From Mycobacterium sp. ACS4331 (GTDB taxonomy: Bacteria > Actinomycetota > Actinomycetes > Mycobacteriales > Mycobacteriaceae): DNA of 39,744 bases. Positions 1 through 7,822 of the stretch are shown here, piece after piece; within the stretch, counting starts at the first letter, position 1; every line of letters starts with the position of its first letter. The stretch covers positions 1-39,744 of the forward strand of contig NZ_LZHW01000095.1 of the NCBI RefSeq assembly GCF_001667265.1, in the 5' to 3' direction. Both the position numbers and the translations under genes were made by a program. Below the pieces are notes generated by a model. The model worked only from the letters and a program-made list of their open reading frames with translations, ran no database searches and was not told the DNA's origin.

Positions 1-70
1 GGGTGTGGACATGGCCAATCCCATGCAGCCGCTGACCAAACCGTTCGAGCTCACGGTCACCTGCCCCTGA
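1..70 (+). CDS. C-terminal end of an unidentified protein (5' truncated)
   Basis: Only the last 22 codons are inside the window, read in the frame starting at base 2 and ending in TGA at 68-70. The visible tail ends in FELTVTCP. It is too short to assign a family. A strong hairpin follows directly, which supports this being a real gene end facing the Nudix gene. By position it could be the gene next to the tgs2/Nudix pair, but nothing in the 22 residues proves that. Confidence 0.55.
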   Translation, partial: GVDMANPMQPLTKPFELTVTCP

Positions 71-80
71 GCACCCCATG

Positions 81-111
81 ACGGCGGCCCCCCCCCCGGG
101 GGCGCCGCCGT
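81..111. terminator. Hairpin between two convergent gene ends
   Basis: ACGGCGGC (81-88) is perfectly complementary to GCCGCCGT (104-111), and the C-run and G-run between them can extend the stem. It lies in the 47-bp gap between the plus-strand gene ending at 70 and the Nudix gene ending at 118. It is GC-rich with only a short T-run on the plus side, as is usual for mycobacterial terminators, and may serve both strands. Confidence 0.55.
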
Positions 112-117
112 TTCACG

Positions 118-588
118 TCAGGGGACGTTCAGGTGCTCGAGCAGCCTGTCCAGGAACAGCACCTGACTTTTCAGCAGCTTGTCGCGCGCGGCGTCGACGG
201 GCAGCCAGGCGACCCGATCGATCTCCGGGAACTCCCGCAGCCGCCCCGATCCCCGGGGCCACTCGATCTCGAAGGTGTTGCTGCGAGCATCGGTGATGTC
301 GAGATCGGCCTCCACCGCGTAGGCCGTGACGACCTTCCCACCAGACTGCTTGACCTCACCGAGGGCCACCGGTTCGCCGTCCGGCACACCGAGACTGAGT
401 TCTTCGGTGAACTCACGCCGCGCGGCCGCCAGCGGATCTTCGCCCTCGGCGTACTCACCCTTCGGAATCGACCAGGCGCCCTGGTCTTTTCGCGCCCAGA
501 ACGGGCCACCCGGGTGGGCGATCAACACCTCCACACCGTCGTCGCCGATGCGATACAGCAACAACCCAGCACTGAGTCTCGCGGCCAC
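118..588 (-). CDS. Nudix hydrolase (Rv3733c-like)
   Basis: A 156-residue protein hydrolysing a nucleoside-diphosphate-linked substrate that cannot be predicted. The Nudix box spans about residues 44-66: G44, E50, then R58-E59-F60-T61-E62-E63. The glycine expected near the end of the box is serine (S65), while the metal-binding glutamates are kept. The GTG start at 588 was chosen because it lies 11 nt after the tgs2 stop and gives a normal N-terminus (AARLSAGLLLYR); a longer reading would run far into tgs2. It is the last gene of the minus-strand run beginning with the TetR gene, and the tgs2/Nudix order matches M. tuberculosis Rv3734c/Rv3733c. Confidence 0.88.
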   Translation of the reverse strand: MAARLSAGLLLYRIGDDGVEVLIAHPGGPFWARKDQGAWSIPKGEYAEGEDPLAAARREFTEELSLGVPDGEPVALGEVKQSGGKVVTAYAVEADLDITDARSNTFEIEWPRGSGRLREFPEIDRVAWLPVDAARDKLLKSQVLFLDRLLEHLNVP

Positions 589-598
589 GGTGCTGTCG

Positions 599-1975
599 TC
601 ACGCCCCGACGGCGCGCTCGAGGTCCTTGAGGGAGTCCTCGAGATGGCCCAGCAGCCGCTGCAGGTGCGGGACGCTGCTTCGGCAGCCGACGATCCCGAA
701 GTCCAGCTGATCGCCATTGGTCACCAGCGTGATGTTGACGGCCTGCCCGTCCATCGCGATCGACAGCGGGTAGTTGCCGGTCAGCCGGGCGCCCTTCCAG
801 TACAACTGCTTCTGCGCACCGGGCACATTGGAGATCACGACGTTGAACGGCGGTGGCGCGTTGCCCACCACTCCCGGCAGCACAACCAGCCCCAGCGGGG
901 ACAGCAGCGCCGCCGACAGCGCCAGCGCCTGCAACTTGGGCAGTTCGGAGAAGACCTTCTTGTTGCCGGCCATCGAGTCGCTGATGGTCGCCAGGCGCAG
1001 CGCGGGATCCTCGACGTCGGTGGCCAGGTTGCACAGAATGGCACCGACCTGATTGCCGCCGGCGTTGGCGTCGCTCTCCGAGCGCAGGCTCACCGGCACC
1101 ATGGCGATCAACGGTGCGTCCGGAAGCCCGTTCTGCTCAATCAGATACGCCCGCAGCGCGCCGGCGCACATCGCCAGCACGACGTCGTTCACGGTGACCT
1201 TCGCAGCCCGTTTGACCCGCCTGACCCGTTCCAGCGGCCACGTCTGCGCCGCGACCCGGCGGGCGCCGCCGATCTTGCCGTTCAACATCGTCTTGGGCGC
1301 GCCGAAGGGCAGGGTCAACTGCTGCTCGAGCAGCGCGGCCCGGGCGAGCTTCACCGTCGAGGGCGCGAGTCCGACGACCGACCCCGCGGTGTCGCCGACC
1401 GTGCGCAGCAGCCTGCCCATCGCCGAACCGTCGCCGCCCGATGCGCGCCGGCGTTTCTGGGGCGGCAGGGCCCACGGTGCACGGATCGTGGTGTCGTCGG
1501 GGTCGGTCGACAGCGTCCGCTCCGTGAGCTTGAGCGCCGAGATTCCGTCGAGCAGCGCGTGGTGGGCCTTGGTGTACACCGCGAACTTCCGGTCGGGAAG
1601 CCCCTCGATGATGTGCGCCTCCCACAGCGGCCGGTGCCGGTCCATCAGGGTGCCGTGCAGGCGTGAGGTCAGTTCCAGCAGGTCGCGGATGCGTCCGGGG
1701 GACGGCAGGGCGGAACGACGCAGGTGGTAGTCCAGATCCACCTCGTCGTCGTAGGTCCACGCGATATTGATGATCCCGCCCAGCACGGTCGCGGGATGCT
1801 TGCGGAACGTGGGTTGGAAGTCCTTGATCGCCGCGATCTCCTGGTACAGATCCCGCACGAAGTCCGGCCCGGCACCGTCGGGCATCTCGTACAGCGACAA
1901 CCCACCCACGTGCATCGCGTGTTCACGACTCTCACCGACCAGGAAGATGAGGTCGGTCGGCGATATCAGCTCCAT
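599..1975 (-). CDS. tgs2: Wax ester synthase / diacylglycerol acyltransferase (WS/DGAT)
   Basis: A 458-residue acyltransferase that esterifies diacylglycerol or fatty alcohol with acyl-CoA, making storage triacylglycerol or wax esters. The catalytic motif HHALLDG is at residues 138-144 (HHxxxDG of the family). The N-terminus MELISPTDLIF is typical of mycobacterial Tgs proteins, and the length is close to the family norm of about 450-470. The WS/DGAT C-terminal domain with its PLSIAMDGQAVNIT-type segment is present. Its neighbour, the Nudix gene, supports the Tgs2 (Rv3734c) assignment over other Tgs paralogues. A 42-bp gap separates it from the VOC gene upstream on the same strand, so co-transcription is possible. 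Confidence 0.92.
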   Translation of the reverse strand: MELISPTDLIFLVGESREHAMHVGGLSLYEMPDGAGPDFVRDLYQEIAAIKDFQPTFRKHPATVLGGIINIAWTYDDEVDLDYHLRRSALPSPGRIRDLLELTSRLHGTLMDRHRPLWEAHIIEGLPDRKFAVYTKAHHALLDGISALKLTERTLSTDPDDTTIRAPWALPPQKRRRASGGDGSAMGRLLRTVGDTAGSVVGLAPSTVKLARAALLEQQLTLPFGAPKTMLNGKIGGARRVAAQTWPLERVRRVKRAAKVTVNDVVLAMCAGALRAYLIEQNGLPDAPLIAMVPVSLRSESDANAGGNQVGAILCNLATDVEDPALRLATISDSMAGNKKVFSELPKLQALALSAALLSPLGLVVLPGVVGNAPPPFNVVISNVPGAQKQLYWKGARLTGNYPLSIAMDGQAVNITLVTNGDQLDFGIVGCRSSVPHLQRLLGHLEDSLKDLERAVGA

Positions 1976-2017
1976 GTGCCCATTCCTACTCGTGGCCGGC
2001 GGGTGTCGCGCCGGGAA

Positions 2018-2431
2018 TCACAACGTTCCGTAGAACTCGATCCAGTTCCCGTCCGGGTCGGCGACGAACATGAATCCGATACCCGGCACAGGCGCGAACT
2101 CGGTCACCGGTTCGACTACCTCATACGGGCTGTCGGCAAACCGTTCGCCGATCTCGCGCAGGTTCTTCACCCCGAGGGTGAAGAAGCGGATGCCGGCCTG
2201 TGCGGGTCCGCCACCGGGCACCGGCGGGGCCAGTGGCGCCGGATCGTGGGTCACCAGCTTGATCACGCAGTTGCCGACGGCGTAGCGGCGCTGCCTCCCG
2301 CCCGGGAAATCGAGTTCGCCCGCGCACTCCAGGCCGAGGAAGTTCTCGTAGAACTCCACCATCTCGTCGAGCCGGGTGGTGACCACGGCCACCTCGACGC
2401 CCGGCGTCAGCAGATCCAGTTTCACCGTCAT
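2018..2431 (-). CDS. VOC (glyoxalase/bleomycin resistance) superfamily protein
   Basis: A 137-residue protein with the paired beta-alpha-beta-beta-beta pattern of the vicinal oxygen chelate fold: VEVAVVTTRLDEMVEFYENFLGL near the N-terminus and FMFVADPDGNWIEFYGTL at the C-terminus. The final DPDGNWIEF motif with its metal-ligand-type glutamate is typical. The substrate cannot be predicted. The ATG at 2431 (MTVKLDLLTPG) was chosen over readings that run into the sulfotransferase gene, which ends 19 bp upstream on the same strand. The tight spacing suggests shared transcription with the lipid-related genes on either side. Confidence 0.85.
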   Translation of the reverse strand: MTVKLDLLTPGVEVAVVTTRLDEMVEFYENFLGLECAGELDFPGGRQRRYAVGNCVIKLVTHDPAPLAPPVPGGGPAQAGIRFFTLGVKNLREIGERFADSPYEVVEPVTEFAPVPGIGFMFVADPDGNWIEFYGTL

Positions 2432-2450
2432 CCGATCATCATGTCGGATG

Positions 2451-3686
2451 TCAGTCGACGAACCTCTCCCGGTAGCGCTGGAAGCGGTCCGAGATGGCCG
2501 CCGAGTCGAGGCCGAGGTCGGCTGGGTCGTAGACCACGCCGCCATACTGCCCTCTGGGGTGCTCGGCCAGGAACCGTGCCATCGCCGTCTGCACCTCGGC
2601 GCCGAATGGTTGTCCGGCCCGTTCGTAGATGGCCCGCAGGGTGCCCTGCTCGTCGGCCATGAAGTCCTCGAAGCGCACGTCGATGGACTGCTCGGCGGGC
2701 AGCACGTCACGGTCCCGGACACAGCCGTCGAGCAGGTCGGCGATGCGGCCCAGCCAGTACGGCACCAGCACGGACAGGTCCGGCCGGGTCGACATCCGGG
2801 CCGCGTAGCAGATCATCGTCAGCATCGACTGCGTGACCTCCACCGGATCGCGGTGGGTGACAACGAAAGTGGCGTCGGGGAACGTCGCCCGCAGGGTCGG
2901 GAACTGTTCGAGGTGCTGCGGCGACTTCAGCACCCAGCGGGTGCCGCCCCGCAGCCACTGCATGGCCTGAAGGCTTCGTTTGAGGTATGCGTACGACGAC
3001 GCCTGATCGTGCGTCTTGTAGTGCGCAGCGAAAGTGGGTACGTAGTAGGTGGTTTCGAACAGCATCCCGGAGATGTCGTTGGCCAGGAGCTGGATCTCCT
3101 CGTGCGCATGCTCGACCGTCATGTCATGCATGCGCCGAAACTCGGGCATCGTCGTGTGGATCAGGTCCAGGCCGGCGGCGCACCGCTCCTGACGGGGCCC
3201 GGGTCCGTCCTCGCCGGGCCCGGGGAAGGGTTCGAGGCTCTCCCAGTACGGCATGTGCCGCAGCGCGGGGTCAGCCGCCAGCAGGTTGTGCAGATGCGTG
3301 GTGCCGGTCCGGGGCAGTCCGCAGATGATGATCGGGCGGTCGATCACGACGTCGTCGATCTCGGGGTGGGCCGTCACCAGTGCCTGCAGGCGAAGGCGGT
3401 TGACCAGGTTGCCGACCAACTGCTCGAAGACGATGGCCTTGCCGGTATCGGAGAGTCCGGCCTCGTCACGCAACGACGTGCACAGCACCTCGAGGCGCTC
3501 CCCGAAATCCGGTGCACCCCAATCGTGCAGCCCCGTGCGGTCGACGGCGGCGGCCAGCAGCGTCTCCGGCCGCAGTTCGAGTGTGGCGGCGTAGGCCGCC
3601 AGTCCGTCCCGGATGGGTGCGGCGGCCTCGGGGTAGGTCGGGTCGGCGAGGTCGGCGAACCTGACGGGTGCGGGTCTGGTGCTCAT
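2451..3686 (-). CDS. PAPS-dependent sulfotransferase family protein
   Basis: A 411-residue cytoplasmic enzyme expected to transfer sulfate from PAPS to an unknown acceptor, possibly a lipid or sterol. The 5'-phosphosulfate loop is CGLPRTGTTHLHNLL near residues 122-136. A typical 3'-phosphate segment, VTHRDPVEVTQSML, follows in the second half. Similar proteins are numerous in mycobacteria and mostly uncharacterised. The ATG at 3686 overlaps the stop of the DUF1214 gene in a TCAT (ATGA) junction at 3683-3686, so translation is probably coupled. A longer reading from 3851 would lie inside the upstream gene and was rejected. Confidence 0.88.
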   Translation of the reverse strand: MSTRPAPVRFADLADPTYPEAAAPIRDGLAAYAATLELRPETLLAAAVDRTGLHDWGAPDFGERLEVLCTSLRDEAGLSDTGKAIVFEQLVGNLVNRLRLQALVTAHPEIDDVVIDRPIIICGLPRTGTTHLHNLLAADPALRHMPYWESLEPFPGPGEDGPGPRQERCAAGLDLIHTTMPEFRRMHDMTVEHAHEEIQLLANDISGMLFETTYYVPTFAAHYKTHDQASSYAYLKRSLQAMQWLRGGTRWVLKSPQHLEQFPTLRATFPDATFVVTHRDPVEVTQSMLTMICYAARMSTRPDLSVLVPYWLGRIADLLDGCVRDRDVLPAEQSIDVRFEDFMADEQGTLRAIYERAGQPFGAEVQTAMARFLAEHPRGQYGGVVYDPADLGLDSAAISDRFQRYRERFVD

Positions 3687-4753
3687 GCCTGGGTCCTCCC
3701 GAGGTCGGCGACGTCGACGACGCGGCACGTCGGACGCTGCGGCGTCTCCTCGGGCAGGAACCAGCGCAGCCAGATCAGGCCTTTGGCCCGGCCGGCGGTC
3801 GACACCCAGTTCGGGTGTCCGGGGTCCTCGTCGCTGATCACGATCTGCCATGACCCGTCGGGTTCATACGTGACCTGGGCGCCGTTGATGGTGACGCGCT
3901 CGTAGGTGTAGTCGTAGGTGTGCAGGAACGGATTCCACAGGCACAGATTCCAGAACACGCACTCGGGTGAGGTTCCGGTCACCACGAGCGCCTGCCCGGT
4001 TTGCAGCTCGTAGGCGCCCATGGCATACGCCGCGTCGGCCGCCGACCACCCGTAGGCGTGCTGCGGCACCGGGAAGGGTTCGAGGATCTCGTTGGGTGGG
4101 TCGATCCTGGTGGGCAGGAAGGACACCTGCTCGTGCAGCCAGACCTTGGCGGCCTTGAGCCTTTTCGTGAGGTCCTCGGCGCTGTCCGGGCGACGCGCGG
4201 GCGGGTCGAGCGATTCGATGTGCCACGTCGGACGGCGACCGGCCTGTGGGTCGGTGAGGTAGTCGCGAGTCAGCGCGAACTCCGCGTCGGGGTCCAGCTG
4301 CAGAGTCAGGCCCTGCTGGGGGTGCGGGCTGAGGAAGAACTCGAAGTTGCCGTCGGCGTCGAATGTCAGGGTGCGATCGTTGATGGTGCCGACGATCCGA
4401 TTGCTGTACTGGCCGCCGCCAGGCCCGCCGTACACCGTCATCGACAGGTAGACCGCGTCGCCCCGATTACCGGTGACCCGGTAGGTGCGGTTCGGATCCA
4501 GCGGTGCCAGTTGGTAATACGCATCCGAATTGTCCCCTCCCCACTTCAGGTAGGGACCGATCACGTCGACGAGGATGGGCCTGTCGCGGTCGCCCCAGAC
4601 GTAGGCGTCGACCGCGACGCGCAGCAGGCTGAAGGTCAGCCGATAGCCGTCGAGCAGGTCCTGCCCCTCCAGTTGAGCGTCGAGCACCTTGGTCTCGATG
4701 GCCCGCAGTTCGTCGAGCAGTTCGCCGAACGCCGCCGAGAGTTCCTGTGTCAT
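3683..4753 (-). CDS. DUF1214 domain protein
   Basis: A 356-residue protein of unknown function. The C-terminal third, with VFWNLCLWNPFLHTYDY and a GHPNWVSTAGR segment, matches my knowledge of the DUF1214 family, which in mycobacteria often sits beside TetR regulators and lipid genes. No signal peptide or transmembrane segment is evident. The ATG at 4753 overlaps the TetR stop by 4 nt (TCAT at 4750-4753), and a GGAAGGG ribosome-binding sequence lies upstream. It is the middle gene of a translationally coupled TetR-DUF1214-sulfotransferase set, so it is probably controlled by that TetR protein. Confidence 0.82.
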   Translation of the reverse strand: MTQELSAAFGELLDELRAIETKVLDAQLEGQDLLDGYRLTFSLLRVAVDAYVWGDRDRPILVDVIGPYLKWGGDNSDAYYQLAPLDPNRTYRVTGNRGDAVYLSMTVYGGPGGGQYSNRIVGTINDRTLTFDADGNFEFFLSPHPQQGLTLQLDPDAEFALTRDYLTDPQAGRRPTWHIESLDPPARRPDSAEDLTKRLKAAKVWLHEQVSFLPTRIDPPNEILEPFPVPQHAYGWSAADAAYAMGAYELQTGQALVVTGTSPECVFWNLCLWNPFLHTYDYTYERVTINGAQVTYEPDGSWQIVISDEDPGHPNWVSTAGRAKGLIWLRWFLPEETPQRPTCRVVDVADLGRTQA

Positions 4754-5358
4754 CGCTTCTGCGCCCTTCCTGTGGTGTTCGGTCGTGCGCCGTGAGTCAC
4801 CAAGGCGCACAGTCGTTTCGCAAACCCGTCGATGTCGGTGGTGTCGCCGCCCATCTGGGCGGTGTAGAAGGCCGTGCCGATGACCACCTGGTAGAGCATG
4901 TCGGCGTCGACTCCGGGATCGACCTCACCCTGTTCGACCCCGGCGCGCACCACCTCGCTGAACGCTGCACGAGTGCGTTCGTCGAGCAGCTGCTGTGTGC
5001 GGATGTGCAGTTGCGGGTCGCGGTGCCGCTCGGCCAGGATGCCCAGCGCCGCGGCCTCCACGGCCGGCTGCCGCCAGAAGATCAGGGCGCCGCGCACGAA
5101 GGTGAGCAGGTCTGCTTCGAAATCACCTGATGTGCTGGGCATCTCATCGTCTGGCGGGTCCTCGAAGACCGCGTCGAACATCACGTGCGCCTTGGACGGC
5201 CAGCGGCGGTACACGGTTGGACGGCTCACCCCGGCGGCTCGGGCGATGGCTTCGATGCTGACCTGCTCATACCCGACATCGGTGAGCAGCCGCCTGGTGG
5301 CCGCGAGGATGTCGCGATCGGTCTGGGGGTCGCGGGGCCGGCCCCGGGCTTCCGACAT
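4750..5358 (-). CDS. TetR family transcriptional regulator
   Basis: A 202-residue repressor-type protein. The N-terminal helix-turn-helix lies at about residues 32-52 (QVSIEAIARAAGVSRPTVYRRW), and the rest forms a ligand/dimer domain ending near FAKRLCALVTHGARP. The ATG at 5358 (MSEARGRPRD) fits the usual RGRP lead-in to the HTH; a longer reading would cover the operator candidate. It heads the coupled set with the DUF1214 and sulfotransferase genes. The palindrome 10 bp upstream suggests it represses its own operon and perhaps the divergent membrane protein gene. The ligand is unknown. Confidence 0.9.
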   Translation of the reverse strand: MSEARGRPRDPQTDRDILAATRRLLTDVGYEQVSIEAIARAAGVSRPTVYRRWPSKAHVMFDAVFEDPPDDEMPSTSGDFEADLLTFVRGALIFWRQPAVEAAALGILAERHRDPQLHIRTQQLLDERTRAAFSEVVRAGVEQGEVDPGVDADMLYQVVIGTAFYTAQMGGDTTDIDGFAKRLCALVTHGARPNTTGRAQKR

Positions 5359-5368
5359 GGCAATAGAT

Positions 5369-5386
5369 TTACAGTACGTAACGTAA
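5369..5386. promoter_or_regulatory. Candidate TetR operator (18-bp palindrome)
   Basis: The sequence fits TTAC-NN-TACGTA-NN-GTAA, with 14 of 18 positions dyad-symmetric. It lies 10 bp upstream of the TetR start, where it would overlap the minus-strand -10 region (TGTAAAT). AT-rich palindromes of this size in a divergent spacer are typical TetR-family operators, so autorepression is likely. The match to this regulator is an inference from position. Confidence 0.6.
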
Positions 5387-5448
5387 TTAGGTGGGCGGTT
5401 TGGTGAGTCAGCCGGCACAACCTGCGGTTCAGATCGTCGACCATGTCG

Positions 5449-5454
5449 TAATCT
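5449..5454 (+). promoter_or_regulatory. Candidate -10 element (TAATCT) of a leaderless promoter
   Basis: TAATCT fits TANNNT and ends 7 nt before the ATG at 5462, which places the transcription start at or next to the start codon. No ribosome-binding sequence is needed or seen. Confidence 0.5.
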
Positions 5455-5461
5455 CGTCGAC

Positions 5462-5815
5462 ATGGAGCTACTACGCGACGTAGTTGTACTGGTTCACCTC
5501 GTCGGCTTCGCCGTCACCTTCGGGGCCTGGGTGACCGAAGCCGCCGCGCGGCGATTCCGGGTGAGCCGCGTGATGGATTACGGCCTGGTGGTGTCGCTGG
5601 TCACCGGCCTGGCGCTGGCCGCGCCGTGGCCGGCCGGCATCGAGCTGAACTACCCGAAGATCGGCACCAAGCTGGTGATCCTGGTGATCCTCGGCGGCCT
5701 GCTGGGCATGGGCAGCGCCCGGCAGAAGCGCACCGGCGAGGCCGTGCCGCGTGGACTGTTCTACGCCGTCGGCGCACTGTCGCTGGCCGCCGCGGGGATC
5801 GCGGTCATCTGGTAG
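5462..5815 (+). CDS. Small integral membrane protein, four predicted TM helices
   Basis: A 117-residue hydrophobic protein with four likely membrane segments at about residues 4-26, 41-56, 68-84 and 99-117; the last ends at the C-terminus in AVIW. A conserved-looking PKIGTKLVI stretch leads into the third helix. I do not recognise a named function. It is transcribed divergently from the TetR gene across a spacer of about 100 bp that contains the palindromic operator, so it could be a regulatory target. The gene converges with the MFS gene, 25 bp away. Confidence 0.8.
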   Translation: MELLRDVVVLVHLVGFAVTFGAWVTEAAARRFRVSRVMDYGLVVSLVTGLALAAPWPAGIELNYPKIGTKLVILVILGGLLGMGSARQKRTGEAVPRGLFYAVGALSLAAAGIAVIW

Positions 5816-5840
5816 GCGCGCATACCTTCGGCGCGGGAGA

Positions 5841-7433
5841 TCAGCCGGGGTCACGCACCGCGAGGTAGTGCTCGGAGACCGCGGGGACCTCGGTGTAGCG
5901 CTCGACGTTCTGCTCGATGAGCTGGTCCTGGCCGGTGAGCCGGGTGTAGTGCTGGTGCATGTGCTCACCCCAGGAGCGCACCACGAACGTCTCCACGAAC
6001 GTCGACTCCTGTTCGACGCTGCGGAACAGCCGCCACATCGCCGCGCCGGTGCGTTGCCGGGACCGGCCCAGCGCGCCCATCGCGGCCAGGAACGGTTCCT
6101 CGTTCTCGGGGGCCACGCGGTAGGAGGTGATCACCAGCACCGGCCCGTCCAACGGTTCGGGCTCGAACACCAGCGTCGGTTCCGGCCAGTGCGTCGACGG
6201 GGTGAGGTCGAGGTCGCCGGTGCGGGCGTGCAGCGGCCACCACGCCAGCGACACCCCGCAGAACACCAGCAACGCAGCGCTGACCAGCAGGCTGGTGACG
6301 CTGTTGGTGGCTCCTGCCAGCACGCCCCACAACAGCGAGCCGACGGCCTGGCCGCCCATGAAGATCAGCTGGTAGACCGACAGCCCGCGGGCACGCACCC
6401 AGCCCGGCAGGCTCAACTGCATGGATGCGTTCAGCGTCGCCAGGGTCATCAGCCATGCGGTGCCGCCGATCACCAGGCCCGCGGCGACCGCCACGACGTT
6501 GTGCACCAGCGCCAGCACCGCGGTGGCCAGCGCGAACCCGGCGGCCCCCGCGATCAGCAGCATGTTCTGCCCGTAGCGGGTCCGCAGCCGCGACAACGCG
6601 AACGCGCCCAACACGGCGCCGACACCGAGGGCGCCCAACAGTGCGCCGTAGCCGGCTGAACCCAGGTTGAGCTGGTCGCGTGCGATCACCGGCAACAGCC
6701 CCCACACCGCGCTTCCGGGCCCGATGAACAGCACGGTGCGCAGCAGAATGCGCCGGACGATCGGCGATTTCCGGATGTAGCGTCCGCCCGCGCTGAGCGC
6801 GGCCATCGCCCGCTCGGGCGGGTAGTCGTTCTGGATGGGCGGGCGCTTCCACATGATGAGCACCAGCACGATGCCGACGAACGACACCGCGTTGAGTGCG
6901 AACACGATCGTCGGCCCAGCCAGCGACACCAGCGCGCCGGCGATCGCGGGCCCGATTGCCCTGGCGCCGTTCATGCTCATGCTGCCCAATGCGGCGGCGG
7001 CCGGAATCTGATGCGACGGAACCAGATCGGGCTGGATGGCCTGCCATGCGGGCGCGGTCAGCGCCTGCCCGCAACCGATCACGAACAGCAGCGTCAACAG
7101 AACGGTCGGAGTGGTCAGCCCGGCCCCAGTCAGCGCCGCGAGCAGTCCGACACCGGCCGCCATCGCGCCCTGGGTGGCGATCAGCAGGCGGCGGCGGTCG
7201 ATCAGATCAGCCAGCACCCCCGACGGCAGCGCGAGCAGCATGACCGGCAGCGTGGTCGCGGTCTGCACCAGCGGCACGAGCACGGCGGCCCGCGGGTCGT
7301 CGACGAGCATCCACTGCGCGCCGACGGTCTGCATCCACGTGCCGAGGTTCGACACGAACTGCGCGATCCACAGCGCCCGGAAGATCGGCGACTGCAACGG
7401 TGCCCATGTGGAGGTCGAACTCGCCGATGTCAT
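5841..7433 (-). CDS. MFS_3-type exporter with C-terminal soluble domain
   Basis: A 530-residue inner-membrane transporter. Residues 1 to about 405 hold roughly 12 membrane segments, with the DLIDRRRLL loop between helices 2 and 3 typical of the major facilitator superfamily. The opening PLQSPIFRALWIAQFVSNLGTWMQ is characteristic of the MFS_3 (EntS/DUF894) group, which includes siderophore exporters. Residues of about 425-530 form a soluble tail (VLVITSYRVAPENEEPFLAAM ... VVRSWGEHMHQHYTRL) that resembles an antibiotic-monooxygenase-like ferredoxin fold. The ATG at 7433 follows a GGGGAGG ribosome-binding sequence. The substrate is unknown. Confidence 0.87.
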   Translation of the reverse strand: MTSASSTSTWAPLQSPIFRALWIAQFVSNLGTWMQTVGAQWMLVDDPRAAVLVPLVQTATTLPVMLLALPSGVLADLIDRRRLLIATQGAMAAGVGLLAALTGAGLTTPTVLLTLLFVIGCGQALTAPAWQAIQPDLVPSHQIPAAAALGSMSMNGARAIGPAIAGALVSLAGPTIVFALNAVSFVGIVLVLIMWKRPPIQNDYPPERAMAALSAGGRYIRKSPIVRRILLRTVLFIGPGSAVWGLLPVIARDQLNLGSAGYGALLGALGVGAVLGAFALSRLRTRYGQNMLLIAGAAGFALATAVLALVHNVVAVAAGLVIGGTAWLMTLATLNASMQLSLPGWVRARGLSVYQLIFMGGQAVGSLLWGVLAGATNSVTSLLVSAALLVFCGVSLAWWPLHARTGDLDLTPSTHWPEPTLVFEPEPLDGPVLVITSYRVAPENEEPFLAAMGALGRSRQRTGAAMWRLFRSVEQESTFVETFVVRSWGEHMHQHYTRLTGQDQLIEQNVERYTEVPAVSEHYLAVRDPG

Positions 7434-7456
7434 CTGCCTCCCCTGCGCTCGTGGCC

Positions 7457-7462
7457 ACTGTA
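7457..7462 (-). promoter_or_regulatory. Candidate -10 element (TACAGT) of the MFS gene
   Basis: Read on the minus strand, TACAGT fits TANNNT and lies 23 nt before the ATG at 7433. Transcription would start around 7450, leaving a short leader that contains the GGGGAGG ribosome-binding sequence. Confidence 0.4.
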
Positions 7463-7542
7463 GGTCCGCGACGGCTTACCCGGCGTCGCGTTGGTTCACG
7501 CGCGTGGCCAGCGAGGCACGTGGCGTCTGTGAACTCCTATTG

Positions 7543-7578
7543 AAAAAGCCCCTCACCTGCATTCACAGGTGAGGGGCT
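7543..7578 (-). terminator. Intrinsic terminator of tRNA-Ser(CGA)
   Basis: Read on the minus strand, AGCCCCTCACCTG (from 7578) pairs over 13 bp with CAGGTGAGGGGCT, separated by a 6-nt loop, and is followed by TTTTT at 7543-7547. It starts 4 nt past the tRNA end. This is a textbook Rho-independent terminator, unusually canonical for this GC-rich genome. Confidence 0.9.
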
Positions 7579-7582
7579 CTGG

Positions 7583-7670
7583 CGGTGGCGGAGGGATTTG
7601 AACCCTCGGACGGGGGTTACCCGTCACACGCTTTCGAGGCGTGCTCCTTAGGCCGCTCGGACACGCCACC
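7583..7670 (-). tRNA. tRNA-Ser(CGA)
   Basis: The 88-nt minus-strand sequence folds as a class II tRNA. The acceptor stem is GGTGGCG / CGCCACC with discriminator G, followed by a D-arm, an anticodon loop CTCGAAA (anticodon CGA), a long variable arm (GACGGGTAACCCCCGTC region) and a T-arm GAGGGTTCAAATCCCTC. It decodes UCG serine codons. The CCA end is not encoded. It lies downstream of tadA on the same strand with its own terminator. Confidence 0.96.
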
Positions 7671-7822
7671 GTGTGGCAGCTTACCGGCGACCCGCGTCTG
7701 GCCCTAATCGCGCTGGCTGCGTCACACTCCGGCAGTCATGCCCCATTCGAGTTCGACGTGAGGGCTGTGAAGTCGTGCCCACAACGACCCTGGTGTCGAA
7801 TTCGCGGAGACGGGCCGCCCCG

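Noticed and set aside
18..717. Longer version of the Nudix protein starting at 717
   Set aside because: The extra N-terminal part lies in the tgs2 coding region and reads as Ser/Arg-rich shadow sequence; GTG 588 gives a normal Nudix N-terminus.
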